Part shown: piece by piece, positions 1 to 5,315 of the stretch
Layout of the letters: every line of letters begins with the position of its first letter
How positions within the stretch are numbered: the first letter of the stretch is position 1
Origin: Methanobacteriota archaeon
GTDB lineage: Archaea > Thermoplasmatota > Poseidoniia > Poseidoniales > Poseidoniaceae
DNA length: 5,315 nucleotides
NCBI GenBank assembly: GCA_002694245.1
Contig: NZLM01000018.1
Span: 10,906 to 16,220, forward strand
Direction: 5' to 3'
Notes under the pieces: model-generated
The model's database searches: none
What the model saw: only the letters and a program-made list of their open reading frames with translations
What the model was told of the DNA's origin: nothing
Position numbers and translations under genes: made by a program

Positions 1-168
1 CCTCAAGAATCAGAAGAATTCTCTGATCTTGTGCCTGGGCTTAGTGCTGTTGCTGACAAGCGAAGTAGGAGACTCAAGGCTGCTCAAGTCGATCCTGAGG
101 ACGAAGAAGAAGTCAGCGAGATGATGGAACTTGCTGATGATGAAGTGGTTAGTTGGGAGGAAGAGTGA
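1..168 (+). CDS. C-terminal 55 residues of an unidentified protein with an acidic tail (5' partial)
   Basis: Frame 1 is open from the first base of the window to a TGA at 166-168, and the start lies outside the window. The visible part is hydrophilic. It has a short basic stretch (DKRSRRLK, about residues 19-26 of the visible part) followed by a strongly acidic end (VDPEDEEE, then SEMMELADDE, ending SWEEE). No membrane helix, cysteine pair or catalytic motif is visible, so it is not assigned to a family. An acidic C-terminus of this kind resembles the cytoplasmic tail of the large membrane protein further along the window, but that is only a resemblance in composition. The gene converges on the next one, and its last 20 bp overlap the 3' end of that minus-strand gene. 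It is called coding because the frame is fully open to the edge and because its stop sits exactly at the convergent boundary. Confidence 0.7.
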   Translation, partial: PQESEEFSDLVPGLSAVADKRSRRLKAAQVDPEDEEEVSEMMELADDEVVSWEEE

Positions 169-1963
169 TTCTCTTCCTTTGAATCCAAGCGATTGCAAAT
201 CCTACCAACAGTAGTGCGATTATACTTGGGGTAAATGACGGTACAACACCAATACCTGAGACTGTGGCTCCGGTCACCATCATGTGATGATTATTGTTAG
301 ATTCGTCCCTTTCGTCAACCACATTATTTGGGTCAATTACCAGTCTTAAGTCCCATTGGCCAGTATTTGGTACAACATAATCCCAGATGATTTCCTCACA
401 AAGGCATTCGTCTGTTAGGTTTCCACCTTCAACAACCACGCTTTGCATAGTAGACCAATCTACATCAGCAGTCCTATCTGCTGGAGCTGCCTGAAGGTAA
501 ACAGTCACTGCGCCTCCATAAGCCTGATTTGCTTCCAGCATACTAGTAATTTTGATATCTCCATTCGTATCACCAGGTCTGACGACCAACCTGTCTACAT
601 TGGTTTGAGTAGCATTCCAAGACAGGTCTAATCCCGGCAGTACTTGGAATGCACTAGGAATTGTGACTAACTCATTTCCTGCATAATCAATGACAACTGC
701 CCTCAGCATTAGATATTGTCTAGACTTGGTAGCCCAAGAGGATAATCCGATAGTCCCCTCTAGACCATTTACTCCAAGATCTATCCATCTGCCTGATTGA
801 TCTGGCGTTGCCCCAACTCCGTTTAGATCGAAACCAAATTGGAGAATTGTATTGTCATAATCAATTCCAGAGCCTAGATCCTGCGCACTGAATGAGATGT
901 TAACCGAACCTATTCTTGATGTTGTTAATTCTTCAACACTCCAAGCTATACCCTCTGGCTCGCTTGTATCTACGTTGACATCAACTGTGATGCTGTCGCC
1001 AATATTACCCACACGGTCGACAGCTCTTACCAAAATCTGGTGTTGCCCTTCATTGAAGTTCATTGTTACTGATTCTGAGGTATAGCTTTGCCACTCACTA
1101 TCTACCATTATCTCAACATAATCTATTCCTGAACCGCTACCATCGTCTGCAGAAGAAATCAGGTTTCCAATTTCAACTTCGGTTGAATCACTCCAGTTGC
1201 TATTATCTCCGACAGTTGGTTGATTCATTGACGGTGCTGTCCTATCGATTCCGATGAACATAGTTTTGCTTGCAGATAATCCAGAAGCATCATACACAGT
1301 CAATCTAGGGTTATACGTTCCTTCAGAGATCGCACCGGTATTCCATTCCCAACCATAGGATACAGTTCCTGGTCCATCATCGGTTGGGCTTCCTGGTCCC
1401 GGGACATTGATCAAACTTGCATGTGTCAAATCATCATCATTTGCAGTCCAAGCAAAACTCAAAGTTCCATTCTCTTCAAGCGCATACCATGCACGGTCTA
1501 GAGCAGAATCACCGCTACCAACTCCAGTGTTGGATAATGAGAATTCGGTGATCACTGGTATTTGGTTGACAATGTTGAACTGTCCGCTACTACTCCACAC
1601 AGAGAAATTTCCCGCATCTGAATCCCATGCCCTTGCTCTGAAGGTGTATGTTCCGTTTTGGTATTGGGTAGTATCAACATGCTTGAGCCAAGGCGTAGAT
1701 GTTAGGTTAGCAATACTAGCCCAGTTTGAACCATCTGACGATATCTCAACTTCAATACTAGAAATTGTTCCACTACCTGTCGAAGCGAAACTCAAGGTGT
1801 ACAATCCCTTCACATCTTGATTTTCATCTGGTCCGTTTGAAAATACGATATTCAATTGACTCTCTGACGATTTCGATTCGTTAAAATCTGAGAGAAATAT
1901 CTCCGGACTCTGTCCCATGGTCATGGTAATCACGACCAAAAGAGCGCAGACAATTCGCCTCAT
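149..1963 (-). CDS. Secreted multi-domain Ig/CARDB-like surface protein with VPxxxP-type C-terminal sorting signal
   Basis: This is a 604-residue exported protein of unknown specific function. The ATG at 1963 is chosen because it begins a typical signal peptide (MRRIVCALLVVITMTMG). The frame stays open upstream to a TTG at 2047, but those 28 residues are polar, would bury the signal and run across an inverted repeat. Modules in order: an Ig/Fn3-like domain at about 35-135 (NGTYTFRARAWDSDAG near 103-118); a PKD/Ig-like domain at about 136-240; an OmpL47-like Ig domain at about 241-335 (GSGSGIDYVEIMVD, then RAVDRVGN at 313-320); a related repeat at about 336-443 (LGSGIDYDN, then RAVVIDYAGN); and a CARDB-like end at about 444-565 (VIDPNNVVDERDESNN at 542-557). 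The tail has VPSFTP (574-579), a hydrophobic stretch (about 580-594) and RKR (596-598). This matches the VPxxxP-CTERM pattern known for archaeosortase substrates. About nine N-x-S/T sequons suggest glycosylation. The only cysteines outside the signal are C520 and C522. Adhesion or envelope structure is likely, but this is inference. No Shine-Dalgarno is seen. Confidence 0.88.
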   Translation of the reverse strand: MRRIVCALLVVITMTMGQSPEIFLSDFNESKSSESQLNIVFSNGPDENQDVKGLYTLSFASTGSGTISSIEVEISSDGSNWASIANLTSTPWLKHVDTTQYQNGTYTFRARAWDSDAGNFSVWSSSGQFNIVNQIPVITEFSLSNTGVGSGDSALDRAWYALEENGTLSFAWTANDDDLTHASLINVPGPGSPTDDGPGTVSYGWEWNTGAISEGTYNPRLTVYDASGLSASKTMFIGIDRTAPSMNQPTVGDNSNWSDSTEVEIGNLISSADDGSGSGIDYVEIMVDSEWQSYTSESVTMNFNEGQHQILVRAVDRVGNIGDSITVDVNVDTSEPEGIAWSVEELTTSRIGSVNISFSAQDLGSGIDYDNTILQFGFDLNGVGATPDQSGRWIDLGVNGLEGTIGLSSWATKSRQYLMLRAVVIDYAGNELVTIPSAFQVLPGLDLSWNATQTNVDRLVVRPGDTNGDIKITSMLEANQAYGGAVTVYLQAAPADRTADVDWSTMQSVVVEGGNLTDECLCEEIIWDYVVPNTGQWDLRLVIDPNNVVDERDESNNNHHMMVTGATVSGIGVVPSFTPSIIALLLVGFAIAWIQRKRITLPPN

Positions 1964-2005
1964 CAATACTCTGACACAACCTCTCGCCCTTGAATCCTCG
2001 CATTC

Positions 2006-2030
2006 CAACACCCCCCTACGGGGTGTGTTG
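2006..2030. repeat. GC-rich 11-bp inverted repeat with 3-nt loop
   Basis: The left arm (2006-2016, CAACACCCCCC) pairs with the right arm (2020-2030, GGGGTGTGTTG) across the loop TAC. Ten of 11 positions pair, with one C/T mismatch at 2012/2024. The centre of the dyad lies 55 bp upstream of the ATG of the minus-strand gene. It could be a protein-binding operator or a hairpin in that gene's leader RNA. No T-run follows in either direction, so a terminator is unlikely. The symmetry is seen directly; the function is inferred. Confidence 0.6.
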
Positions 2031-2043
2031 ATAGGTGTTGATA
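2025..2043. repeat. Tandem direct repeat GTGTTGATA, 10-bp period
   Basis: The 9-mer GTGTTGATA occurs at 2025-2033 and again at 2035-2043, separated by one base. The two copies are therefore spaced one helical turn apart and would face the same side of the DNA. The first copy overlaps the right arm of the preceding inverted repeat, and a reverse-complement half (CAACAC) lies at 2006-2011. This arrangement is typical of a site for a dimeric or cooperatively binding regulator, but the regulator is unknown. Confidence 0.55.
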
Positions 2044-2075
2044 ACAAGCCGAACTCATCCTATGAGTCGGTTGTT
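2043..2075. promoter_or_regulatory. Bulged 14-bp hairpin in the divergent promoter region
   Basis: Bases 2043-2058 pair with 2062-2075 around the 3-nt loop CCT. The result is three consecutive helices of 6, 3 and 5 perfect pairs, interrupted only by single-base bulges at G2048 and A2052 on the left arm. It ends 29 bp before the start of the plus-strand gene. If transcription of that gene begins upstream of 2043, the element would lie in its 5' leader. Otherwise it is a DNA dyad between the two promoters. There is no T-run after it, so it does not look like a terminator. Its role is unknown. Confidence 0.5.
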
Positions 2076-2104
2076 TCAAGTGCTACCCCTATCGTCTAGT
2101 AAAT

Positions 2105-4882
2105 ATGGGCAGACCTCTGTTGACCTCACTAATCCTTGCAATGATGGTTGTTGCAGTGATGCCTACACCAGTTGATGCAGCTGATAGTGGAGGTGTACAA
2201 GCATCGCCAGATACTGTTGCGATTACTCCGGCAAATCCAGTTGAAGGAGGTTCAATTACAATTAGATTAACATTGTATAATGATAACAATTTCATGGCTG
2301 ACGATGTACTATACAAGTTCTACTGGAATGGCGTCTCATCAGACAAATTAATTTCCGCAAACACCGTCGACATCCCCGCTAAATCAACGGTTGATGTTGA
2401 AGAAGTGAAATCTGGGCTTACATTAGGCGAACACAAGATCTGGGTTGCGTTCAATTATGCAGATTCTGGTGAGCAATTATTTTACAAAGAAATCATCGTT
2501 ACTGGACTGGCAGATATCGAAGCAACCTCGGTGTCAGTAGACCCAGAGAATCCTAAATCTGGCGATTCAATAACAATCTCTACCACTGTTTCGAACACAG
2601 GTTCAGAAGATGCGGCGTCAAGTAGAATGCAAGTTACAGTTGAAGAAAATAGCCAAGTTTTGGATGTTCCTAGCCTAAACGCCGGTGAAAGCGTAACAAT
2701 CAATCATACAACAAATGCACCCTCCTCTGGCAGTTATGACATTTTAGTCGAGGTTGACTTGGATGATGCAGTGGTTGAATCCGATGAAAATAATCTCTTT
2801 ACACACACTTTAACCGTTGATTCTAGAATGGATATATCTCATCTTGGCCCTATATCGGTTGAAGCACAGGGCGGGTCCCTAGAAGGCCCATGGATAGTCT
2901 CTGGGACGATAATGCGTTCAGGCGATTCTGGAACTACAGAGGTTCCAATGTCCCTTGAGATAACCGATGATGTTGGAAATCCAATCGCTATTCCAACATT
3001 CTATGTTAACATCACAGGTGGAGAAACCGCTCAGCAATCCTGGACATATGCGCTGTTGAACAATTACATCTCTGGATTACCTGCGGGTAATCACAAGGTT
3101 ACAGCAATAATTGATCCATTCGGAACAGGGGGATTCAATCAGGAAACCACAGATAATGATCGTACCAGTGCCTATTTCGACAAATATGATGTTCCAGACG
3201 TTTCTGTAGATCCATTCGCAGTACCTTCAAAAAATTCGGTAACAAGTGGTTCCAATGTAGATTGGATGGTGACAATTACAAATTCAGGAGAGATAGAAGT
3301 CAAGGGCAAATTAATCTACACTTGGGAAGGAGTAACTGTTCCTGACAACTCTCAGCCAATCATCACTATTCAGCCAGGAGATACACAAATTTGGACACAA
3401 ACTCTACCAACAGAAAGCGGTGCTCATACTGCAGAATTTGATGCTCAGTGGGTTCCTATCAGCGGTTCCTATGATGCTAACCCAGCCAACTCTCAAGCAA
3501 GTGGCAGTGTTGAGGTAGTAGCACAGTTGCGTCTTGTTTGGTCAAAGGCGACTATGTCGCTGGTCGACTCCGATGGCACAAGTGCTACATCTCCTCTTAC
3601 AGGAGGCGAGGAATATACGGTTTCGATTAATCTTGCTTCGCAAGGAGCAGGAACTGGCAGTGTCAATTACTCGTGTCAAAATGGTGATGGAGAAAAGTTT
3701 GCAACTATTCAGGTAAATATTATTCAAGCTGAAGAAGTAGTCAATATTGAATGCTCATTTACAGCAACTGCCCCCTTTACCAACATCAATTTAATTCCTA
3801 GCGACAGTTTGGTGAGTTCGACTCAATCATGGAATTGGGATACTAATGAAGCAGCAGGCAATATTGCAGAAGAAGCAGGAAACATGACTTTCTTTACTGC
3901 AGGCATGATTGCACTAATTTGTCTCATTTTGATCGTGGTTTTAATAGCTGCAGTAATTCTAACAAGAGAAGTAGAAGAAGAGGTTGAAAGAGATATTTTC
4001 GACTACTGCCCTGCTTGTGACGGAGAACTAGTAGGTGGCGAAGACAGATGTCCTTCCTGTAGTTTCAACCTGAAAAAAGCAAGAAGACAATTCCACGATT
4101 GTACTTCATGTGGGGAATCCATTCCGGACCTACTCTCGAATTGTCCTTACTGTGGTGCTGAACAAGACATATCTCTTTACTTTGAGAGAAGAGAAAGAAA
4201 AATCACGCAAAGAGAAACTGTCCCTCTAGTCGAAGAGAATGAGGAAATCGATCCTGAGACAATCCATGCCGCTGGCTACGAGGGCTTTGATGAAGCTGTC
4301 AAAGAATTTGGATATGACGCAGATGACTTAGAGGATCATTGGGATGAAAATATCGCAAAAGCAGAAGCTGAAGTTGAGGCTGCATATGACAGAAGGTTGG
4401 CAATTGAAGAAGAGGTAGAAATCGACGAAGTGGAAGCATTGTCTTCCGTGACTACAACCCTAAAGAGCATAGAGGAAACCTTTGAGGGCCATGATATCGA
4501 TGCTATTCTTGAGAATAAAGACATAAAGGCCCACACAGATGATGGATCTGAATTGTCTGCAAGTGATGCCGACATTAGAGGAAGGCTATTCGAAATAACC
4601 GGTGAAGAGGGAGTAATGCCAGGGGATGAAGTTCAAATCGGTATGGGAATGCAAGACCGCTCTTTGGCTGGCAATGCATTGCCTGATGATGCAATGGATT
4701 TCTCGTTCGACGAAGAGGATGACGAAGTTAATCCAGTCGCAGCTGCTGTTGCAGAGAATAAGCGACGCCGAGGTGTAAGAAGGCGTGCTAAGAAACAAGA
4801 GACTGCAGAATGTGGTGCATGTGGGTCAGAGATACCTGTTGAGGCAACAGAATGTCCAACTTGCGGCGCCAAATTCGAATGA
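2105..4882 (+). CDS. Single-pass membrane protein: extracellular CARDB-like domains and three cytoplasmic zinc ribbons
   Basis: This is a 925-residue predicted type I membrane protein of unknown function. The ATG at 2105 starts a clear Sec signal (MGRPLLTSLILAMMVVAVMP) with a likely cut after VDA at 23-25. The exported part has CARDB/Ig-like modules at about 36-133, 137-238, 240-360, 363-473 and 475-580. Evidence includes the repeated pattern (I/V)(T/D)P-x-NP-x2-G-x-S-I-T-I at 40-53 and 145-158, and VVESDENN at 223-230. C524 and C550 in the last module could form a disulfide. Sequons are at N200, N302, N521 and N593. A membrane helix covers about 596-619. Inside are zinc ribbons C635/C638/C649/C652 and C666/C669/C680/C683, an acidic helical and partly coiled-coil region (about 700-875), a polybasic patch KRRRGVRRRAKK (886-897), and a third ribbon C903/C906/C917/C920 at the C-terminus. 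Zinc ribbons of this type usually mediate protein or nucleic-acid contacts. A sensor or scaffold role is inferred. No catalytic domain is seen, and no Shine-Dalgarno precedes the start. Confidence 0.93.
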   Translation: MGRPLLTSLILAMMVVAVMPTPVDAADSGGVQASPDTVAITPANPVEGGSITIRLTLYNDNNFMADDVLYKFYWNGVSSDKLISANTVDIPAKSTVDVEEVKSGLTLGEHKIWVAFNYADSGEQLFYKEIIVTGLADIEATSVSVDPENPKSGDSITISTTVSNTGSEDAASSRMQVTVEENSQVLDVPSLNAGESVTINHTTNAPSSGSYDILVEVDLDDAVVESDENNLFTHTLTVDSRMDISHLGPISVEAQGGSLEGPWIVSGTIMRSGDSGTTEVPMSLEITDDVGNPIAIPTFYVNITGGETAQQSWTYALLNNYISGLPAGNHKVTAIIDPFGTGGFNQETTDNDRTSAYFDKYDVPDVSVDPFAVPSKNSVTSGSNVDWMVTITNSGEIEVKGKLIYTWEGVTVPDNSQPIITIQPGDTQIWTQTLPTESGAHTAEFDAQWVPISGSYDANPANSQASGSVEVVAQLRLVWSKATMSLVDSDGTSATSPLTGGEEYTVSINLASQGAGTGSVNYSCQNGDGEKFATIQVNIIQAEEVVNIECSFTATAPFTNINLIPSDSLVSSTQSWNWDTNEAAGNIAEEAGNMTFFTAGMIALICLILIVVLIAAVILTREVEEEVERDIFDYCPACDGELVGGEDRCPSCSFNLKKARRQFHDCTSCGESIPDLLSNCPYCGAEQDISLYFERRERKITQRETVPLVEENEEIDPETIHAAGYEGFDEAVKEFGYDADDLEDHWDENIAKAEAEVEAAYDRRLAIEEEVEIDEVEALSSVTTTLKSIEETFEGHDIDAILENKDIKAHTDDGSELSASDADIRGRLFEITGEEGVMPGDEVQIGMGMQDRSLAGNALPDDAMDFSFDEEDDEVNPVAAAVAENKRRRGVRRRAKKQETAECGACGSEIPVEATECPTCGAKFE

Positions 4883-5012
4883 TGCCATATCGAATCCGCA
4901 CTTTTGCAAGTAAGAAAATATGCCTGTCAGTACTCATAGGGTTCGTCATCGCATAGGCTCGGCTGACCCTCTTGACTTCATTCAGGCATGTGCTCCAATC
5001 CTCAACATGGCT

Positions 5013-5032
5013 TGAACCCATCGAGGGGTTCA
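5013..5032. promoter_or_regulatory. Perfect 7-bp inverted repeat upstream of the last gene (possible operator)
   Basis: TGAACCC at 5013-5019 and GGGTTCA at 5026-5032 are exact reverse complements separated by 6 bp. The dyad ends 31 bp before the preferred ATG at 5064. It lies immediately upstream of an A/T-rich stretch (TACATTAT, 5037-5044) whose spacing to that ATG would suit an archaeal TATA box for a leaderless transcript. That position would let a bound repressor compete with basal factors. The symmetry is certain; the TATA call and the operator role are inferences, and 7-bp arms can arise by chance. Confidence 0.35.
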
Positions 5033-5063
5033 TTGATACATTATGTCCTCTTCGGGGCTTACA

Positions 5064-5315
5064 ATGAGGCCTAAACCAGCATTGTCGGCTTTCATTATGC
5101 TTGCCATCATGATGGCATCAAGCATGGGGTGCGTTGGTCTTGTTCCAGCGAGAGAGTTCATGGAAGATTTGAGACCCTCTCCTGAGATTATGGATATTGT
5201 TGACAAACTGAATGCTTCGCACACTTTTACCACCGATTTAACAGATATTCAAGGTAGTACATCATACTCTGCAACCCAACAATTCCCAGTTGATGAGAAC
5301 GTGCAGGAGATTAGC
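5064..5315 (+). CDS. N-terminal 84 residues of an exported, possibly lipid-anchored protein (3' partial)
   Basis: The frame is open from an ATG to the window edge. The N-terminus MRPKPALSAFIMLAIMMASS is a good export signal: basic n-region, then a hydrophobic core. It is followed by M-G-C23, which could be a weak lipobox with C23 as the lipidated residue. The -3 and -2 residues (S, M) fit the usual Leu-Ala pattern poorly, so ordinary signal-peptidase cleavage is also possible, for example after GLVPA at 25-29. The mature part begins with a charged amphipathic stretch (REFMEDLRPSPEIMDIVDKLN, written here as about residues 30-50) and then polar Thr/Ser-rich sequence. An in-frame ATG at 5043 would add MSSSGLT. 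ATG 5064 is preferred because it puts the basic residues directly before the hydrophobic core and fits the A/T-rich element upstream. The family is not recognised, and the rest of the gene is outside the window. Confidence 0.75.
   Translation, partial: MRPKPALSAFIMLAIMMASSMGCVGLVPAREFMEDLRPSPEIMDIVDKLNASHTFTTDLTDIQGSTSYSATQQFPVDENVQEIS

Larger units (their letters stand above)
1964..2104. promoter_or_regulatory. Divergent intergenic region with shared promoter/operator-like structure
   Basis: These 141 bp separate the start codons of two divergent envelope genes and must hold both promoters unless transcripts begin elsewhere. No convincing archaeal BRE/TATA box stands out on either strand. 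The only A/T-rich candidate is around TTGATAAC at 2039-2045, which sits between the two main dyads. The region instead contains several symmetric elements, annotated separately: an inverted repeat at 2006-2030, a tandem repeat at 2025-2043 and a bulged hairpin at 2043-2075. No ribosome-binding sequence precedes either start, so leaderless or non-SD initiation is likely. The promoter role follows from the gene arrangement; the precise sites are not resolved. Confidence 0.6.

Noticed and set aside
1407..1820. 137-residue plus-strand open frame inside the minus-strand surface-protein gene
   Set aside because: Antisense shadow of a gene with a signal peptide, coherent domains and a sorting tail; its own product has no recognisable features.
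1964..2047. Upstream extension of the minus-strand gene to a TTG start at 2047
   Set aside because: It would add 28 polar residues before a clear signal peptide and run through the inverted repeat at 2006-2030.
2030..2094. tRNA-like stretch: acceptor-like GATAGGT/CCCTATC, anticodon-like loop ATCCTAT and T-loop-like TTCAAGT
   Set aside because: Only 65 nt long, no D-arm with GG, and the invariant G53-C61 pair of the T-stem is T-G here with a further mismatch. At most a chance resemblance or a decayed relic, so no tRNA is called.
2085..2100. CCCCTATCGTCTAGT resembling the 5' end of tRNA-Glu genes, as might be left by an integration event
   Set aside because: The match stops at AAATATGG. No D-loop continuation, second copy or integrase gene is present in the window.
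4883..4930. Terminator after the 925-residue protein gene (GCACTTTTGC and a short T-run)
   Set aside because: The stem is 3 bp and the T-run only four bases. Archaeal T-rich termination is possible but not supported here.
4938..4970. AGGGT/ACCCT dyad in the gap before the last gene
   Set aside because: A 5-bp stem with a 23-nt loop is expected by chance and has no supporting context.
4788..5033. 81-residue minus-strand open frame across the gap before the last gene
   Set aside because: A third of it lies antisense to the zinc-ribbon coding end, it has no recognisable domain or start signal, and its composition looks like translated noncoding sequence.

Overview
The window looks like a piece of an archaeal chromosome of moderate GC content. 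It most resembles the marine Thermoplasmatota, the Marine Group II / Poseidoniales type. That placement is an inference from gene style, not from a marker gene. The clues are secreted proteins built from CARDB and Ig-like beta-sandwich domains, a C-terminal VPxxxP-TM-RKR tail of the kind assigned to archaeosortase substrates, a membrane protein carrying C-x2-C zinc ribbons on its predicted cytoplasmic side, and no clear Shine-Dalgarno sequence before any start.

Layout. Positions 1-168 hold the 3' end of a plus-strand gene with a very acidic C-terminus. It converges on, and overlaps by 20 bp, a minus-strand gene (149-1963) for a 604-residue secreted protein of Ig/PKD/CARDB-like modules ending in a sorting-signal-like tail. 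A 141-bp divergent intergenic region (1964-2104) follows. It holds a GC-rich inverted repeat, a tandem repeat with 10-bp period and a bulged 14-bp hairpin. A large plus-strand gene (2105-4882) then encodes a 925-residue single-pass membrane protein: signal peptide, about five beta-sandwich domains outside, one membrane helix, and inside two zinc ribbons, a long acidic helical region, a polybasic patch and a third zinc ribbon. After a 181-bp gap with a small inverted repeat, a plus-strand gene (5064 to the window edge) begins. It encodes an exported, possibly lipid-anchored, protein.

How the genes may work together. All three genes with a visible N-terminus are predicted to enter the Sec pathway, so this is a cell-envelope neighbourhood. 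The two large genes are divergent and share a promoter region rich in dyad symmetry, which makes co-regulation plausible. The 925-residue protein joins adhesive or ligand-binding type domains outside to zinc ribbons inside. This layout would suit a surface sensor, or a scaffold linking the envelope to a cytoplasmic partner. No enzymatic domain is recognisable in the window and no function can be assigned firmly. There is no sign of a mobile element, CRISPR array, rRNA gene or intact tRNA gene.
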